A stretch of DNA of 64,000 nt, taken from positions 1 through 64,000 of the forward strand of contig NZ_BPRA01000015.1 in assembly GCF_022179645.1 (NCBI RefSeq). The letters are read 5' to 3'. The notes below the pieces were generated by a model. The model was given only the letters and a program-made list of their open reading frames with translations, was not told the origin of the DNA and did not search any database. A program made the translations under genes and the position numbers. Positions 35,186 to 45,177 of this stretch are shown here, in pieces. How positions within the stretch are numbered: the stretch's first letter is position 1; every line of letters starts with the position of its first letter. Origin of the DNA: Methylobacterium thuringiense (GTDB lineage Bacteria > Pseudomonadota > Alphaproteobacteria > Rhizobiales > Beijerinckiaceae).

Positions 35186-35776
35186 TTATCTTCCCGCGAG
35201 AGCCGCAGGCGTATCGACGTCGAAAGCGACGGCCTCGTCCATTGCCACCTCGATCACGTCGTCGCGACCGGCCAGCAATGGACCGGCACCGCGATCACCG
35301 GTTAGGTTCCTAAGCGCTTCCGCGAGCTTCCCGAGGTCAAGCAGGACCGGATTTCCGCGTCGACCGTCGCTGACGGGAACGACGGCGCTCGGACGTTGCC
35401 GGACGTCACGATAGGCTGCGATGAGCCCATCGAGATGATCCGCCGTGATCCGCGGCATGTCGGCGAGCAGGATCAAGGCCGCCTCGACCGCGTCCGGCAT
35501 CGCAGCGAGGCCGGCACGAAGCGAAGTCGAAAGCCCCTCCGCATGGTGCGGGTTCTCGACAAACCGCAGGTCGAGCCCTTCGAGCGCTGCGCCGACCGCA
35601 CTGGAATGCGCGCCCAGCACGACGACGATCGGGTGGGCCGAGGACGCCAGGGCCGCCTTCGCCACGTGTCGGACCAAGGGCTCGCCGTCGAGCAGCGCGA
35701 GCAGCTTCGGCTCCGGGCCGAACCGCGTACCACGCCCGGCCGCGAGGATCACCGCGCCGACGCGCGGGTCAGGCAT
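35186..35776 (-). CDS. mocA: Molybdenum cofactor cytidylyltransferase
   Basis: Transfers CMP from CTP to molybdopterin-Mo to give the MCD cofactor of xanthine-oxidase-family enzymes. The 196-residue MobA-like NTP transferase has the nucleotide loop AVILAAGRGTRFGPEPKLLA, LADMPRI with metal Asp and DVDTPAAL at the end. ATG at 35776 overlaps the stop of the upstream XdhC gene by 8 nt, forming one operon. No molybdoenzyme gene is in the window. Confidence 0.85.
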   Translation of the reverse strand: MPDPRVGAVILAAGRGTRFGPEPKLLALLDGEPLVRHVAKAALASSAHPIVVVLGAHSSAVGAALEGLDLRFVENPHHAEGLSTSLRAGLAAMPDAVEAALILLADMPRITADHLDGLIAAYRDVRQRPSAVVPVSDGRRGNPVLLDLGKLAEALRNLTGDRGAGPLLAGRDDVIEVAMDEAVAFDVDTPAALAGR

Positions 35777-36509
35777 CGATGTCGTGGCGCATGCAGTCGG
35801 CCGGCTTGCCGGCGGTGCGGCCCTTGATGCGGTCGCGGCGGAGCGTCGCCACCACCTCGGCGAGGATCGAGACGGCGATCTCGGCCGGCGTGATGGCACC
35901 GATGTCGAGGCCGATCGGGCCGTGGATCCGCGCAGTCGCCTCGGGGCTGAGGCCTGCGTCGCCCAGGCGCTCGAGCCGCCTTGCGTGCGACTTCCGCGAG
36001 CCCAGCGCCCCCACATAGAAGCAATCCGCCTTCAGCGCCGCGATCAGCGACGGGTCGTCGATCTTGGGGTCGTGGGTCAGCGCCGCCAGCGCCGTGTAGC
36101 GGTCGAGCGTGCCGATCTGCGCGAAGGCGTCGTCCGGCCATTCCGCCAGCAAGGTGACGTCCGGGAACCGCTCCGGCGTGGCGAAGGCGGTGCGCGGGTC
36201 GATCACCGTCACGTCGAGTTCGAGCGCCGCCGCCATTGGACAGAGTGCTTGGGAAATGTGGACCGCGCCGATCACCAGCAGGCGTACCGGCGGGACCTGT
36301 ACGGTGAGAAACAGCGAACGACCCTCGACCTCGACGAGGCCGCTCTTGCCGCTCAGCAGACGCTCGCGAAACGTCTCGGCCAGCGGATCCGTGGCGAACT
36401 CCGCCTCGCGCACGAGGCGCTGGCTGCCGTCGGCGGTGTCGGTCACGAGGATCGCCGGCCGGCGGGCCTCGCGTTCGGCATTGAGGGCGGCGAGACTATC
36501 GAGCTTCAT
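35769..36509 (-). CDS. XdhC-family protein, C-terminal Rossmann part
   Basis: A 246-residue protein with the XdhC C-terminal domain: LLVIGAVHISQAL (Rossmann), LTHDPKIDDPSLIAAL and FYVGALGSRKSHARR. XdhC proteins carry and sulfurate molybdenum cofactor before insertion into xanthine-oxidase-type enzymes. The N-terminal XdhC/CoxI part is a separate gene 10 nt upstream. The start MKLDSLAAL at 36509 is chosen; upstream residues in the frame are non-homologous Ser-rich text. Confidence 0.85.
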   Translation of the reverse strand: MKLDSLAALNAEREARRPAILVTDTADGSQRLVREAEFATDPLAETFRERLLSGKSGLVEVEGRSLFLTVQVPPVRLLVIGAVHISQALCPMAAALELDVTVIDPRTAFATPERFPDVTLLAEWPDDAFAQIGTLDRYTALAALTHDPKIDDPSLIAALKADCFYVGALGSRKSHARRLERLGDAGLSPEATARIHGPIGLDIGAITPAEIAVSILAEVVATLRRDRIKGRTAGKPADCMRHDIDA

Positions 36510-36519
36510 CGCGAAAAAC

Positions 36520-36843
36520 TCAGTCGATCCGCTCGACGAAGACGCGGATGCGTCCGCCACAGGAAAGCCCGGCCCGCCAGGCCGTCTCGTCGGCGACGCC
36601 GAATTCGAGGACGCGGGCACGGCCGTCCGCGATCACGTCGAGGCTCTCGGCGATGACGTCGCCCTCGACGCAACCACCCGAGACCGAGCCCAGAAAGTTG
36701 CCGTCGCTCTCGATCACGAGGTGGCTGCCGACCGGGCGTGGAGCCGAGCCCCAGGTCTCGATCACCGTGGCGAGGGCGACGCCGCGCCCGGCACGCCGCC
36801 AGGTCTCGGCCTCGCGCAGAATGGTCTGGTCGGTCGCGAGCAT
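36520..36843 (-). CDS. XdhC/CoxI-family N-terminal domain protein
   Basis: A 107-residue stand-alone XdhC N-domain: VALATVIETWGSAPRPVGSH, FLGSVSGGCVEGDVIAE and GLSCGGRIRVFVE, with the conserved cysteines of the family (GGCVEG, SCGG). Together with the gene 10 nt downstream it supplies the two halves of a usual XdhC. Start at 36843. Confidence 0.85.
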   Translation of the reverse strand: MLATDQTILREAETWRRAGRGVALATVIETWGSAPRPVGSHLVIESDGNFLGSVSGGCVEGDVIAESLDVIADGRARVLEFGVADETAWRAGLSCGGRIRVFVERID

Positions 36844-37050
36844 CGTTGTGGGATTCTCTCCGTCGGGCGCCGGTCCGCGATGAAGCGACGCCTCTCGATG
36901 AGGTAGGCGGCCGTCGCCGTTTCGCAATGCGGTATCGAACGATGCTTCCGGCCTCGGCGGGCAGGCGCTATCACGATGGCAAGACAAACGGCGCGCCAGA
37001 ACAAACAGCGCGCCAAGACAGACGGCGCGGGCTGGGAGGCAGGGCGGATC

Positions 37051-38178
37051 ATGAGACGGCCTCTTGCGCTCGCGTCCCTGGCCCTTCTGCTGTCGATGGG
37101 CATCGCGCAGGCAGCACCCCCACCCCTGAGGATCGGTCTTGCGGCGCCGCTGACCGGGCCGGATGCCGGCTTCGGCCAGGGCATGCAGGCAGGAGCCGAG
37201 CAGGCCATCGCCGACATCAACCGGGGCGGCGGCGTCAACGGGCAGAAACTGCAACTGGTCGTCCAGGACGACGCCGGCGATCCGAAGCAGGGCGCGGTGG
37301 TCGCGAAGACGTTCGCCGCGGACGGCGTGATGCTCGTCATCGGCCACTTGAACTCCGGGGTCAGCGCAGTTGCGCTGCCGATCTACGAGGAGGCCGGCAT
37401 CATCGCGGTCACGCCGGGTGCGACCTGGGCACCGCTCACCGCGCGCGGCGCCTGGAACCTGTTTCGCCTCTGCGGCAGCGACGCACAGCAGGGGCAGGTC
37501 GCCGGAGACTGGCTGGCGGAGCGCTATCCCGGCAAGCCCGTCGCCATCATCAATGACAAGTCGAGCTTCGGTCGCGGCCTCGCCGACGAGGTCGCCCGCG
37601 TGCTGAAGACGCGCGGGGGCCGCGAGGCGCTGTTCGAGGGCATCTCCCGGGGCGACAGGGAGTTCTCGGGGCTCGTCGCACGGATGAAGGGGGCGAAGGT
37701 CGACGCGGTCTATTTTGGCGGCGCCTCCACCGAGGCGGCGTTTCTCGTGCGGGCTTTGAGGGATGCGGGCTTCAACGGCCGTTTCGTCGGCAGCGACGGC
37801 ATCCTCGACAAGGATTTCGAGAAGCTGGCCGGTTCCGGCGCCGAGGGCACCGTGATGACGCTGGCGCCGGAGCCGCGAAAGCTCCCCGAGAGCAAGGACC
37901 GCAAGGCCACCCCACTTCGCTCGCCGGAGGCCGAGATGTTCGCGGCGCGCACCTACGCGGCCGTCGAGGTGCTGAAGGGCGGCATCGAAGCGGCGAAATC
38001 GACGGAGGCGCGCCGCGTCGCCGACAGCCTCCATTCCGGCAAGCCTCTGCGCACGCTGATCGGCGAGGTTGCCTTCGACGCCAAGGGTGATCTCGCGAAG
38101 CCGCCCTATGGTCTCGTCGTCTGGCGCAGGACGCCGGACGGCCGCATCGACTATGCCGGCAACGCGGTTTCGCCCTGA
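37051..38178 (+). CDS. Branched-chain amino acid-type ABC transporter substrate-binding protein
   Basis: A 375-residue periplasmic binding protein of the LivJ family with signal peptide (LALASLALLLSMGIAQA, then APPPLRIGLAAPLTGP). Motifs GAEQAIADINRGGGVNGQKL and NDKSSFGRGLAD are typical. The ATG at 37051 (MRRPLAL) follows GGAGGCAGG; the upstream in-frame stretch is rejected. No permease or ATPase gene is adjacent, so ligand and partners are unknown. Confidence 0.88.
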   Translation: MRRPLALASLALLLSMGIAQAAPPPLRIGLAAPLTGPDAGFGQGMQAGAEQAIADINRGGGVNGQKLQLVVQDDAGDPKQGAVVAKTFAADGVMLVIGHLNSGVSAVALPIYEEAGIIAVTPGATWAPLTARGAWNLFRLCGSDAQQGQVAGDWLAERYPGKPVAIINDKSSFGRGLADEVARVLKTRGGREALFEGISRGDREFSGLVARMKGAKVDAVYFGGASTEAAFLVRALRDAGFNGRFVGSDGILDKDFEKLAGSGAEGTVMTLAPEPRKLPESKDRKATPLRSPEAEMFAARTYAAVEVLKGGIEAAKSTEARRVADSLHSGKPLRTLIGEVAFDAKGDLAKPPYGLVVWRRTPDGRIDYAGNAVSP

Positions 38179-38413
38179 GACGCCGGCCCGATGCGCATCG
38201 GCGGCGCGGTTTCACGGCTTCCCGGTCGATAAGTCGCTGCGCATCCCCTGTGCATGGTTGCGCACGGGATGCGCGAATATTAGATCAGCAGCACGCTCGA
38301 CCCGGTTGCGCCTCCACGGATCGGACCCGCACGGTACAGCGTTTTGCTTGGCAATGATCGACTTGAGGTAGCCGACGCGCCCCGTGATGGCGTTCCGGCC
38401 GGAGACAGGGTGC

Positions 38414-38689
38414 ATGGCGAAAGAAGAATTGATGCAGTTCGACGGTCTCGTGATCGAGATCCTCCCGGACGCGCGGTACCGCGTACAGCTCGACCAGGGA
38501 CACGAGATCGTGGCCTACACGGCGGGCAAGATGAAGAAGAACCGCATCAAGACCTTGGCCGGCGACCGCGTCACCGTCGAGATGTCACCCTACGATCTTG
38601 AGAAGGGTCGCCTCGTGTTCCGTCACAAGGACGAGCGCGCCTCCGGTCCGCGTCCGCCCCAGCGCGGCCAGCAGTTCCGCCGCCGCTGA
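38414..38689 (+). CDS. infA: Translation initiation factor IF-1
   Basis: Essential OB-fold factor that binds the 30S A site. The product is 91 residues: [40 protein letters not shown] and [20 protein letters not shown] are conserved. A basic tail ([20 protein letters not shown]) extends it beyond the usual 72 residues, which is common in alphaproteobacteria. ATG at 38414 begins the conserved MAKE. Confidence 0.92.
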   Translation: MAKEELMQFDGLVIEILPDARYRVQLDQGHEIVAYTAGKMKKNRIKTLAGDRVTVEMSPYDLEKGRLVFRHKDERASGPRPPQRGQQFRRR

Positions 38690-38702
38690 TCGACGCCCTT
38701 CG

Positions 38703-38723
38703 TTTCGGCCCTCATGGCCGAAA
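38703..38723 (+). terminator. Hairpin after infA
   Basis: TTTCGGCC-CTCAT-GGCCGAAA, an 8-bp perfect stem 14 nt after the infA stop, followed by GTTAG. Plausible terminator without a T-run. Confidence 0.4.
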
Positions 38724-38972
38724 GTTAGAATTGACGAACGGCGGACACCGCTGATGATCGCGCCCACGCGGCGGCCTCCCCCGGATCCATCCGGGGCCGA
38801 GCCAAGAACCGCGATGGGAGGGCGCCTTTGCGACACGCTTCGCCGGCCGGCTCGCGGCTTTCCTCGTCGCCCTTCACGTCTCGACCGCACCGGGCCTCAC
38901 GGCGCCGGTCGGTGACGCGCGTCTGCTCGCTGCGGTGGGGGTATTCGGGCTGCCGGATTGGGCAGCCCCCTC

Positions 38973-41219
38973 CTACTTCCCGAACCGCTCGAACCGCGGA
39001 AAGCTTCGCGTCATCAGCGTGCCGACCTCGGCACGGTGGCCGAGCCACTTCTCCAGCACCTGGGCGTTGGCGAGCCGTGTCGCACCGGTGGCATCGCGCC
39101 ATGGCAGACCCTCGCTGAGCGAGAAGACGCAGCCGTCGCTGAGGACGCTCTGGCGGCAACGTTGCATGCGGACGCCCTTGCCGCGGACGAATTCGGCGAG
39201 TTCACTGATCGGGAACACCAGCATCAGCCTCTCGGTGTTGCAGACCGCGACGTGATCGCCCTCAGCCTGCACCAGGAAGGCAGCCTTGGCGTCGTCGTCG
39301 AGGCCCAAAATACCCTTGCCCTTGCGGGTATTGGCGATGAGCGCATCGGCCGGCGCGACGAAGCCGCGGCCGTCGCTGCCGGCGATGAGCAGCCGGCTCT
39401 CGGGCTTGTAGGGCAAGGCCGCGACGATCTCGGTGCCGTCGTCGAGGTCGACCATCAGCCGGATCGGATCGCCGAAGCCGCGACCGCCCGGCAGCTTCGA
39501 GGCCTCCAGGGTGAAAACCTTGCCGTTCGACGTGAGCACGAGGACTTTCGACGTCGTCTCGGCCTGGAACGAGACCTTGAGGCTGTCGTCGCCCTTGAAC
39601 GCGACGCTCGACAGGTCGGCGACGTGGCCCTTGAGCGCCCGGATCCAACCCTTCTGCGAGACGATCACCGTCACCGGCTCGCGCTCGACCATCACTTGGT
39701 TGAAGTCGATGCCGGCAGTGTCCGGCGGATTCTCGAGCGTCGTGCGCCTCTTGCCGAGCTTGGTCTCCGGCCCGAACGCCTTCTTCACCGCACGGATCTG
39801 CTTGGTGATGTCGCTCCACTGGAGCTTCTCGGAGCCGAGCAGTTCCTCGATTCCCTCCTTCTCCTTGGTCAGGCCCTCGAATTCGCGTTTCAGCTCCATC
39901 TCTTCGAGCTTGCGCAACGAGCGCAGCCGCGTGTCGAGGATGGCGTTGGCCTGGAGTTCGGTGAGTTCGAAGCGCTTCTGCAGCGCCGGCCGCGGCTCGT
40001 CCTCCTCGCGGATGATGCGGATGACCTCGTCGAGGTCGAGATAGACGATGAGCAGGCCACCGAGGATCTCGAGGCGCCGCTCGATCTGCGCGAGGCGGTG
40101 GCGCGAGCGCCGCTGCAGCACGACGCGGCGGTGGTCGACCCATTCGCGCAGGCATTCGGCCAGCCCGATCACGCGGGGCACGAGGCCGCCGACGAGGACG
40201 TTGAGGTTCAGCGGAATGCGCGCTTCGAGCTCGGTGATCCGAAATAGCGATTCCATCAGCAGGACCGGGTCGACGCTGCGCGAGCGCGGCTCCAGCACGA
40301 CGCGGACGTCCTCCGCAGACTCATCGCGGACGTCGGCGAGCAGCGGCAGCTTCTTCTCCTGAAGAAGCTCGGCCATCTTCTCGATGAGCCGCGACTTCGG
40401 GATGCCGTAGGGGATCTCGGTGACGACGATGTTCCAGGTGCCGCGGCCGAGGTCCTCCTTCGCCCAGCGCGCGCGGACACGGAATCCGCCGCGGCCGGTG
40501 CGGTAGGCCTCGCGGATCGATTCCGCGCTGTCGATCAGGATGCCGCCGGTGGGGAAATCCGGCCCCTGCACGAAGGTGCAGAGCTGCTCAGAGGAGGCCT
40601 CACGGTTCTGGATCAGATAGAGCGCGGCGTCGCAGAGTTCGGCCGCATTGTGCGGCGGGATCGACGTCGCCATGCCGACGGCGATGCCTTGGCTACCGTT
40701 GGCCAGGAGGTTCGGGAAGGCCGCCGGAAGGACGACCGGCTCGTCCTTCTCGCCGTTGTAGGAGGGGCGAAAATCGACGGTGTCCTCGTCGATCCCGTCG
40801 AGGAGCAGGCGGGCGACCTCGGTCAGCCGGGCTTCGGTGTAACGGTAGGCGGCCGGCCCATCGCCATCGATGTTTCCGAAATTGCCCTGCCCGTCGACCA
40901 GCGGATAGCGCTGGGCGAAGTCCTGGCTCAGCCGCACCAGTGCATCGTAGATCGCCTGGTCGCCGTGCGGATGGAAATCGCCCATCACGTCGCCGACGAT
41001 CTTTGCGCATTTCTTGAACGCGGTGTTCGGATCGAGTCTGAGCAGCCGCATGCCGTAGAGGATGCGGCGGTGGACCGGCTTCAGCCCGTCGCGGGCATCG
41101 GGCAGCGCCCGGTGCATGATCGTGGAGAGCGCATAGGCGTAGTAGCGGTCCTCCAGCGCCGATTTCAGCTCGACGCTCTGGATGCCGTCATCGCTCGGCG
41201 GCTCGAAAGCCTCGCCCAT
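38973..41219 (-). CDS. parC: DNA topoisomerase IV subunit A
   Basis: Cuts and rejoins DNA with ParE to decatenate daughter chromosomes. The 748-residue product has the WHD active-site Tyr127 ([10 protein letters not shown]) and the quinolone-resistance region [13 protein letters not shown]. The two residues equivalent to E. coli Ser80/Glu84 are Gln88 and Asp92. The C-terminal beta-pinwheel repeats are present ([24 protein letters not shown]). ATG at 41219 follows a GTG at 41222. Confidence 0.95.
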   Translation of the reverse strand: MGEAFEPPSDDGIQSVELKSALEDRYYAYALSTIMHRALPDARDGLKPVHRRILYGMRLLRLDPNTAFKKCAKIVGDVMGDFHPHGDQAIYDALVRLSQDFAQRYPLVDGQGNFGNIDGDGPAAYRYTEARLTEVARLLLDGIDEDTVDFRPSYNGEKDEPVVLPAAFPNLLANGSQGIAVGMATSIPPHNAAELCDAALYLIQNREASSEQLCTFVQGPDFPTGGILIDSAESIREAYRTGRGGFRVRARWAKEDLGRGTWNIVVTEIPYGIPKSRLIEKMAELLQEKKLPLLADVRDESAEDVRVVLEPRSRSVDPVLLMESLFRITELEARIPLNLNVLVGGLVPRVIGLAECLREWVDHRRVVLQRRSRHRLAQIERRLEILGGLLIVYLDLDEVIRIIREEDEPRPALQKRFELTELQANAILDTRLRSLRKLEEMELKREFEGLTKEKEGIEELLGSEKLQWSDITKQIRAVKKAFGPETKLGKRRTTLENPPDTAGIDFNQVMVEREPVTVIVSQKGWIRALKGHVADLSSVAFKGDDSLKVSFQAETTSKVLVLTSNGKVFTLEASKLPGGRGFGDPIRLMVDLDDGTEIVAALPYKPESRLLIAGSDGRGFVAPADALIANTRKGKGILGLDDDAKAAFLVQAEGDHVAVCNTERLMLVFPISELAEFVRGKGVRMQRCRQSVLSDGCVFSLSEGLPWRDATGATRLANAQVLEKWLGHRAEVGTLMTRSFPRFERFGK

Positions 41220-41263
41220 CACTTAACCCCAATCGACGCTTCGTTTGGAACATAACACGAACA

Positions 41264-41989
41264 TCAGGCCGTTGGCTCAGTGCCGGCGGCAATGAATCGC
41301 GCACGCTCCTCCGGGGACTGCAACCCGCGCGGTTCCCAGATGTGCTGGTTCAGGAAGTAGCCGGTCAAGCCGAACCCGTCCGCGACGTCCCGCTCGTCCG
41401 GTACGCCAGAGCGGTCGCGCAGGAAAGCCGGCAGCTTCAGAAGCCGGTCGCGATAGGGCTCGCCGGCCGAGGCGCTGACGGCCCGCCCGCTCTTCGGCGA
41501 CACGTAGACGAGTTGGTCGTTGCCGCCCGACGCCGCGCAGGCGCTGAGGTCGAGGCCGAAGCCGAGTTCGGCCAGTAGCGCGAGTTCGAATCGGACCATC
41601 AGCGCCGGCGCGATGCCATGGTCGCCGAGATGCTCCACAAGCACCTGCGCCGCATCGTAGAGCCCGACATGCGGGTCGCGCTCGGGCAGGAGCCGCAGCA
41701 GCGCCGCCAGATGGCCGATGCCGTAGAGCGCGAGCGCCGACCCCATCAGTCGCGAGGCGACCAGGCGCGTCGGCTCGACGGTGTAGGCACCGAGAGACTC
41801 GTCGAGCCGCGCCCGCCACGTGGCGTGGAGCGTGTTGCCGGGCTGAAGCATCGGCTGCTTGCGGCGCGAGCGTCCGCCATGCACGAGGCCGAGATGGCGC
41901 CCGTGCCCCGCCGTCATCAGTTCGAGGATGACGCCCGTCTCGCCGTGCTTGCGCAGGCCGAGCACGAGACCGTCGTCGGTCCATTGCAT
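41264..41989 (-). CDS. recO: DNA repair protein RecO
   Basis: Recombination mediator of the RecFOR pathway. The 241-residue protein starts with the OB-fold (MQWTDDGLVLGLRKHGET, then LELMTAGHGRHLGLVHGGRS) and ends with the helical domain (FELALLAELGFGLDLSACA, GLTGYFLNQHIW). The ATG at 41989 is the family start; a 10-residue upstream extension is less likely. It ends 45 nt before parC on the same strand. Confidence 0.92.
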   Translation of the reverse strand: MQWTDDGLVLGLRKHGETGVILELMTAGHGRHLGLVHGGRSRRKQPMLQPGNTLHATWRARLDESLGAYTVEPTRLVASRLMGSALALYGIGHLAALLRLLPERDPHVGLYDAAQVLVEHLGDHGIAPALMVRFELALLAELGFGLDLSACAASGGNDQLVYVSPKSGRAVSASAGEPYRDRLLKLPAFLRDRSGVPDERDVADGFGLTGYFLNQHIWEPRGLQSPEERARFIAAGTEPTA

Positions 41990-42040
41990 GGGCCAGAGGC
42001 TTAGGGCCGTCTGCGACAAAAGCCGAGGGGAAGGTTCGCC

Positions 42041-42187
42041 TCAAACCATGCTGCGTTTGAGCGCGATCACGGTGCGGGCACCTGCGCCATGCTCCGCGTC
42101 CGGATTACGCAGCTCACGGATGCCGGGCGCGCGCCCGACCATTACGAACGCCACCAGCGTCAACACCAGACAAACCTTGTACCGCAT
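42041..42187 (-). CDS. Possible small membrane protein, 48 aa
   Basis: ATG at 42187 gives a hydrophobic N-terminus (YKVCLVLTLVAFVMVG) followed by a hydrophilic tail (REL, then AGARTVIALKRSMV). It fills the gap between lpxB and recO on the same strand. No homologous family is recalled. Confidence 0.4.
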   Translation of the reverse strand: MRYKVCLVLTLVAFVMVGRAPGIRELRNPDAEHGAGARTVIALKRSMV

Positions 42188-42341
42188 GGCCCTGTTTCGC
42201 TCGTTCCAAGCGCCGCGGTATAGGCTTGGCCATACGGGCTGAACTTGCGTTGGCGCACACGGGCCGAAGGATCGGGACGACCCTTCGCGGCATGATGATC
42301 GAAACGTGAAGACCGGGTGCCGGGGTTCGCGTCCGGCGGCA

Positions 42342-43499
42342 TCAAACGGCGCGGCGCGCACCGAGCACGATACGCGCGGCGGCGCGGCTCGGCTCGTCTC
42401 CTCCGGGAAGGCTCATGCGGTCGTCGATTCGGGCCAGGGCATCGAGTTGCTTCACGCGCTCCGCCCCGCCCGTCACCAATGGCGACAGCGTGTCCGCGAG
42501 GCGCTGCGGCGTACACTCGGCCTGAACGAACTCCGGCATGGCATTTTCGGCGAGAATGAGGTTCGGCAGCACGATGGTCGGCACCTGGATCAGCCGGCGG
42601 GCGATCACCTCCTCGGCCCGCGAGACCTTGTAGCCGACGACCATTGGCACGCCAGCGAGCGCCAGTTCGAGCGTTACCGTGCCCGAGGCGGCGAGCGCGG
42701 CGCGCGCGCGCCGGAACGCCGCGTGCTTGGCCGCCTCACCGTGAACGATTCGCACCGGCACGTCCCAGGCCAGCACGAGGCGTTCGATCAGGGCGCGATG
42801 GCGGGTCACCGCCGGCAGCGCCACGTCGATCCGTCCGATTCGCGCAGCGACGCGCGCGAGGGCCTGCCCGAACACCGGCATCAGCCGCTCGATCTCGGAG
42901 CGGCGGGAACCCGGCAGGACGATGATCAACGGTGGATCGGCAGCGCGGGCACGCTGCTCCTCGAGATTCGGGCGGAGCGCATCGAGCCGTTCGATTAGGG
43001 GATGGCCGACATAGGTGCAGGCCGGGCCGCCGAGACGCTCGTGCGCTGCCGGCTCGAACGGCAGCAGCGCCAGCACGTGGTCGATGAAGGGGCGCATGCC
43101 CTTGGCCCGCCAAGGCCGCCAGGCCCAGACGCTCGGCGAGACGTAGTCGACGATCGGCAGGTCCGGCAGGCGCTTGCGGACACGTGTCGCGACGGCGTGG
43201 GTGAAGCCCGGGCTGTCGATGATGACGAGCACGTCGGGCCGGCTCGCGACCACCGCGTCCACCGTCTCGCGGATGCGGCGCAACAGCGAGCGCAGACGAT
43301 AGAGCACGGGCAGGTAGCCCATCACCGCCACGTCATCGATCGAAAAGAGCGAGGTCAGCCCCTCGGCGATCATCGCCTCGCCGCCGACGCCCTGAAGAGT
43401 GAGCGTGTCCGGCGACAGGTCGCGTAGCGCCCGCATCAGCTTGGCACCGAGCTGATCGCCCGAATCCTCGCCCGCAACGAGCCAGATTTTCCGGTGCAT
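42342..43499 (-). CDS. lpxB: Lipid-A-disaccharide synthase
   Basis: Membrane-associated GT19 glycosyltransferase that joins lipid X and UDP-diacylglucosamine in lipid A synthesis. The 385-residue protein shows VAGEDSGDQLGAKLM at the start, DSPGFTHAVATRV, YVSPSVWAWRPWRA and LVASGTVTLE-like text (LAASGTVTLELALAGVPMVV). Its ATG at 43499 overlaps the lpxI stop by 1 nt. Confidence 0.95.
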   Translation of the reverse strand: MHRKIWLVAGEDSGDQLGAKLMRALRDLSPDTLTLQGVGGEAMIAEGLTSLFSIDDVAVMGYLPVLYRLRSLLRRIRETVDAVVASRPDVLVIIDSPGFTHAVATRVRKRLPDLPIVDYVSPSVWAWRPWRAKGMRPFIDHVLALLPFEPAAHERLGGPACTYVGHPLIERLDALRPNLEEQRARAADPPLIIVLPGSRRSEIERLMPVFGQALARVAARIGRIDVALPAVTRHRALIERLVLAWDVPVRIVHGEAAKHAAFRRARAALAASGTVTLELALAGVPMVVGYKVSRAEEVIARRLIQVPTIVLPNLILAENAMPEFVQAECTPQRLADTLSPLVTGGAERVKQLDALARIDDRMSLPGGDEPSRAAARIVLGARRAV

Positions 43500-44353
43500 C
43501 AGGGCGCCACGTCGAGCCCGACGAGAAACAGGCCGAGGCGGTCGGCCTCGGCGACGGTCTTCGCCTCGTCGATGACCAGGGTGTGACCGGCGCCGATGGC
43601 GAGCCCGGCGCAGCCGGCATCGGCGGCGTTGCGGACGGTACGCGGACCGATCGCCGGCAGGTCGATGCGCAGGTCCTGGCCCCGCTTCGGCAGCTTGACG
43701 AGCACGGTGCCATCGGGAGCCGAACCACGCCCGAACGGCTTACGGCCGATGGCGCGCGCCCGCTTCAGCATGCGATCGGTGCCCTCGGGGCCTTCGACGG
43801 CGATGACGCGCTGGGCCACCACCACCGCCGCCTGTCCGACGTCGTACGGTGCGAGCGCGTTCAGCATCCGCTCACCGGTACCGATCGAGACCTGCGCCGC
43901 CGCATCGGGCGCGTATTGCCCCAGTTGCCCTTCCCTGCCGAGCAGATCCGGCGCGACCTCGTTGACGCCGACGACGCGATGTCCGTCTGCTTCCAGCAGG
44001 CCGATCACGCCACGCAGCAACCGGTCGTCACCGCCCGTGATCTGCCGAAGGAGATCGCGGTTGCGAAGAGCATGCGACGCGTTGAGGAGGGCGGCGGGGC
44101 TCGGCCGTGAGACGCCCCCGGCCGGCAAGACGCCGGACGGCATCCATTCGTTCAGGATCCGCAAGAGGCCGGGGATGTCCAGAAGATCGATGGTGGCCGA
44201 GGCCCGGGCCCGCATCGACCGCTCGGTGAAGCCGCGCAGGGCAAGGACACGAAACGGCCGGCCGGACCGCTCCAGCGAATCCGCAACGAGTTCCGGCAGG
44301 CGGCCGGCACCGGCCACCAGCGCGAGCGAACCCGGTTCTACGCGCGCGTTCAT
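43499..44353 (-). CDS. lpxI: UDP-2,3-diacylglucosamine diphosphatase LpxI
   Basis: Alphaproteobacterial replacement for LpxH: hydrolyses UDP-2,3-diacylglucosamine to lipid X. The 284-residue product carries the family text LALVAGAGRLPELVADSLE, PLLKLPKRGQD-like (VLVKLPKRGQDLRIDLPAIG), and GCAGLAIGAGHTLVIDEAKT. It sits in the usual lpxA-lpxI-lpxB order. Confidence 0.93.
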   Translation of the reverse strand: MNARVEPGSLALVAGAGRLPELVADSLERSGRPFRVLALRGFTERSMRARASATIDLLDIPGLLRILNEWMPSGVLPAGGVSRPSPAALLNASHALRNRDLLRQITGGDDRLLRGVIGLLEADGHRVVGVNEVAPDLLGREGQLGQYAPDAAAQVSIGTGERMLNALAPYDVGQAAVVVAQRVIAVEGPEGTDRMLKRARAIGRKPFGRGSAPDGTVLVKLPKRGQDLRIDLPAIGPRTVRNAADAGCAGLAIGAGHTLVIDEAKTVAEADRLGLFLVGLDVAP

Positions 44354-44364
44354 CGCCGTGGCCT

Positions 44365-45177
44365 TCAGATCGCCTGCGCCGTGCCGCGCGGCGTACAGAT
44401 CGAGCGCTTGCTGCCCTCACGGATGAAGGCGAGAATCTCCTGGACGGCGGGATGCGAGTCGAACTCGGCAGCCGCGTCCTCGACCCTCTCCATCAGCGTC
44501 CCTTCCGGCGCGAACAGCTGCCGGTAGGCGCGGCGCAGCGCGTGGATGTCGTCCCGCGAAAAGCCGCGGCGCTGCAGGCCGATGATGTTGAGGCCGGATA
44601 GGTAGGCCCGGTTGCCGAGCACCATGCCGTAGGGAATGCAGTCGTTCTCCAGCGCCGCACAGCCGCCGACGAAGCCGTGGTTGCCGATCCGCGCGAACTG
44701 GATCACGCCGGCGCCGCCGCCGAGGATGGCGTAGTTGCCCACCGTGCAATGGCCGGCGAGCATGACGTTGTTGGAAAAGATGACGTTGTCGCCGACCCGG
44801 CAATCGTGGCCGACATGGCTGTTGGCGAGGAAGGCGCAGGCATTGCCCACCGTCGTCTCCATGCCGCCGCCGGCCGTGCCGGGATTCATGGTGACGCCCT
44901 CGCGGATCATGCAATCGGCACCGATCGACAGGGTCGAGGCCTCGCCGCGATACTTCAGGTCCTGCGGCGCATGGCCGAGCGAGGCGAAGGGATAGATCTT
45001 GGTGCGCGAGCCGATCGTGGTGTGACCGGCAACCACGACGTGGCTGAGGAGCTCGCAGCCCTCACCAAGCACCACTTGCGGGCCGACATGGCAGAACGGG
45101 CCGATCGTCACCCCGTCGCCGATCTGCGCGCCGTCCTCGACGACGGAACTCGGGTGGATCGTGGCGGCGGCGCTCAT
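44365..45177 (-). CDS. lpxA: UDP-N-acetylglucosamine acyltransferase
   Basis: First enzyme of lipid A synthesis, adding 3-hydroxyacyl to UDP-GlcNAc. The 270-residue product has the left-handed beta-helix hexapeptide repeats ([20 protein letters not shown]) and [20 protein letters not shown] containing the catalytic His region ([10 protein letters not shown]). The ATG at 45177 overlaps the fabZ stop (ATGA). Confidence 0.95.
   Translation of the reverse strand: MSAAATIHPSSVVEDGAQIGDGVTIGPFCHVGPQVVLGEGCELLSHVVVAGHTTIGSRTKIYPFASLGHAPQDLKYRGEASTLSIGADCMIREGVTMNPGTAGGGMETTVGNACAFLANSHVGHDCRVGDNVIFSNNVMLAGHCTVGNYAILGGGAGVIQFARIGNHGFVGGCAALENDCIPYGMVLGNRAYLSGLNIIGLQRRGFSRDDIHALRRAYRQLFAPEGTLMERVEDAAAEFDSHPAVQEILAFIREGSKRSICTPRGTAQAI

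Noticed and set aside
38958-40247. 429-aa open frame on the plus strand
   Set aside because: Antisense to parC; Leu/Asp-rich repeats are the mirror of parC codons.
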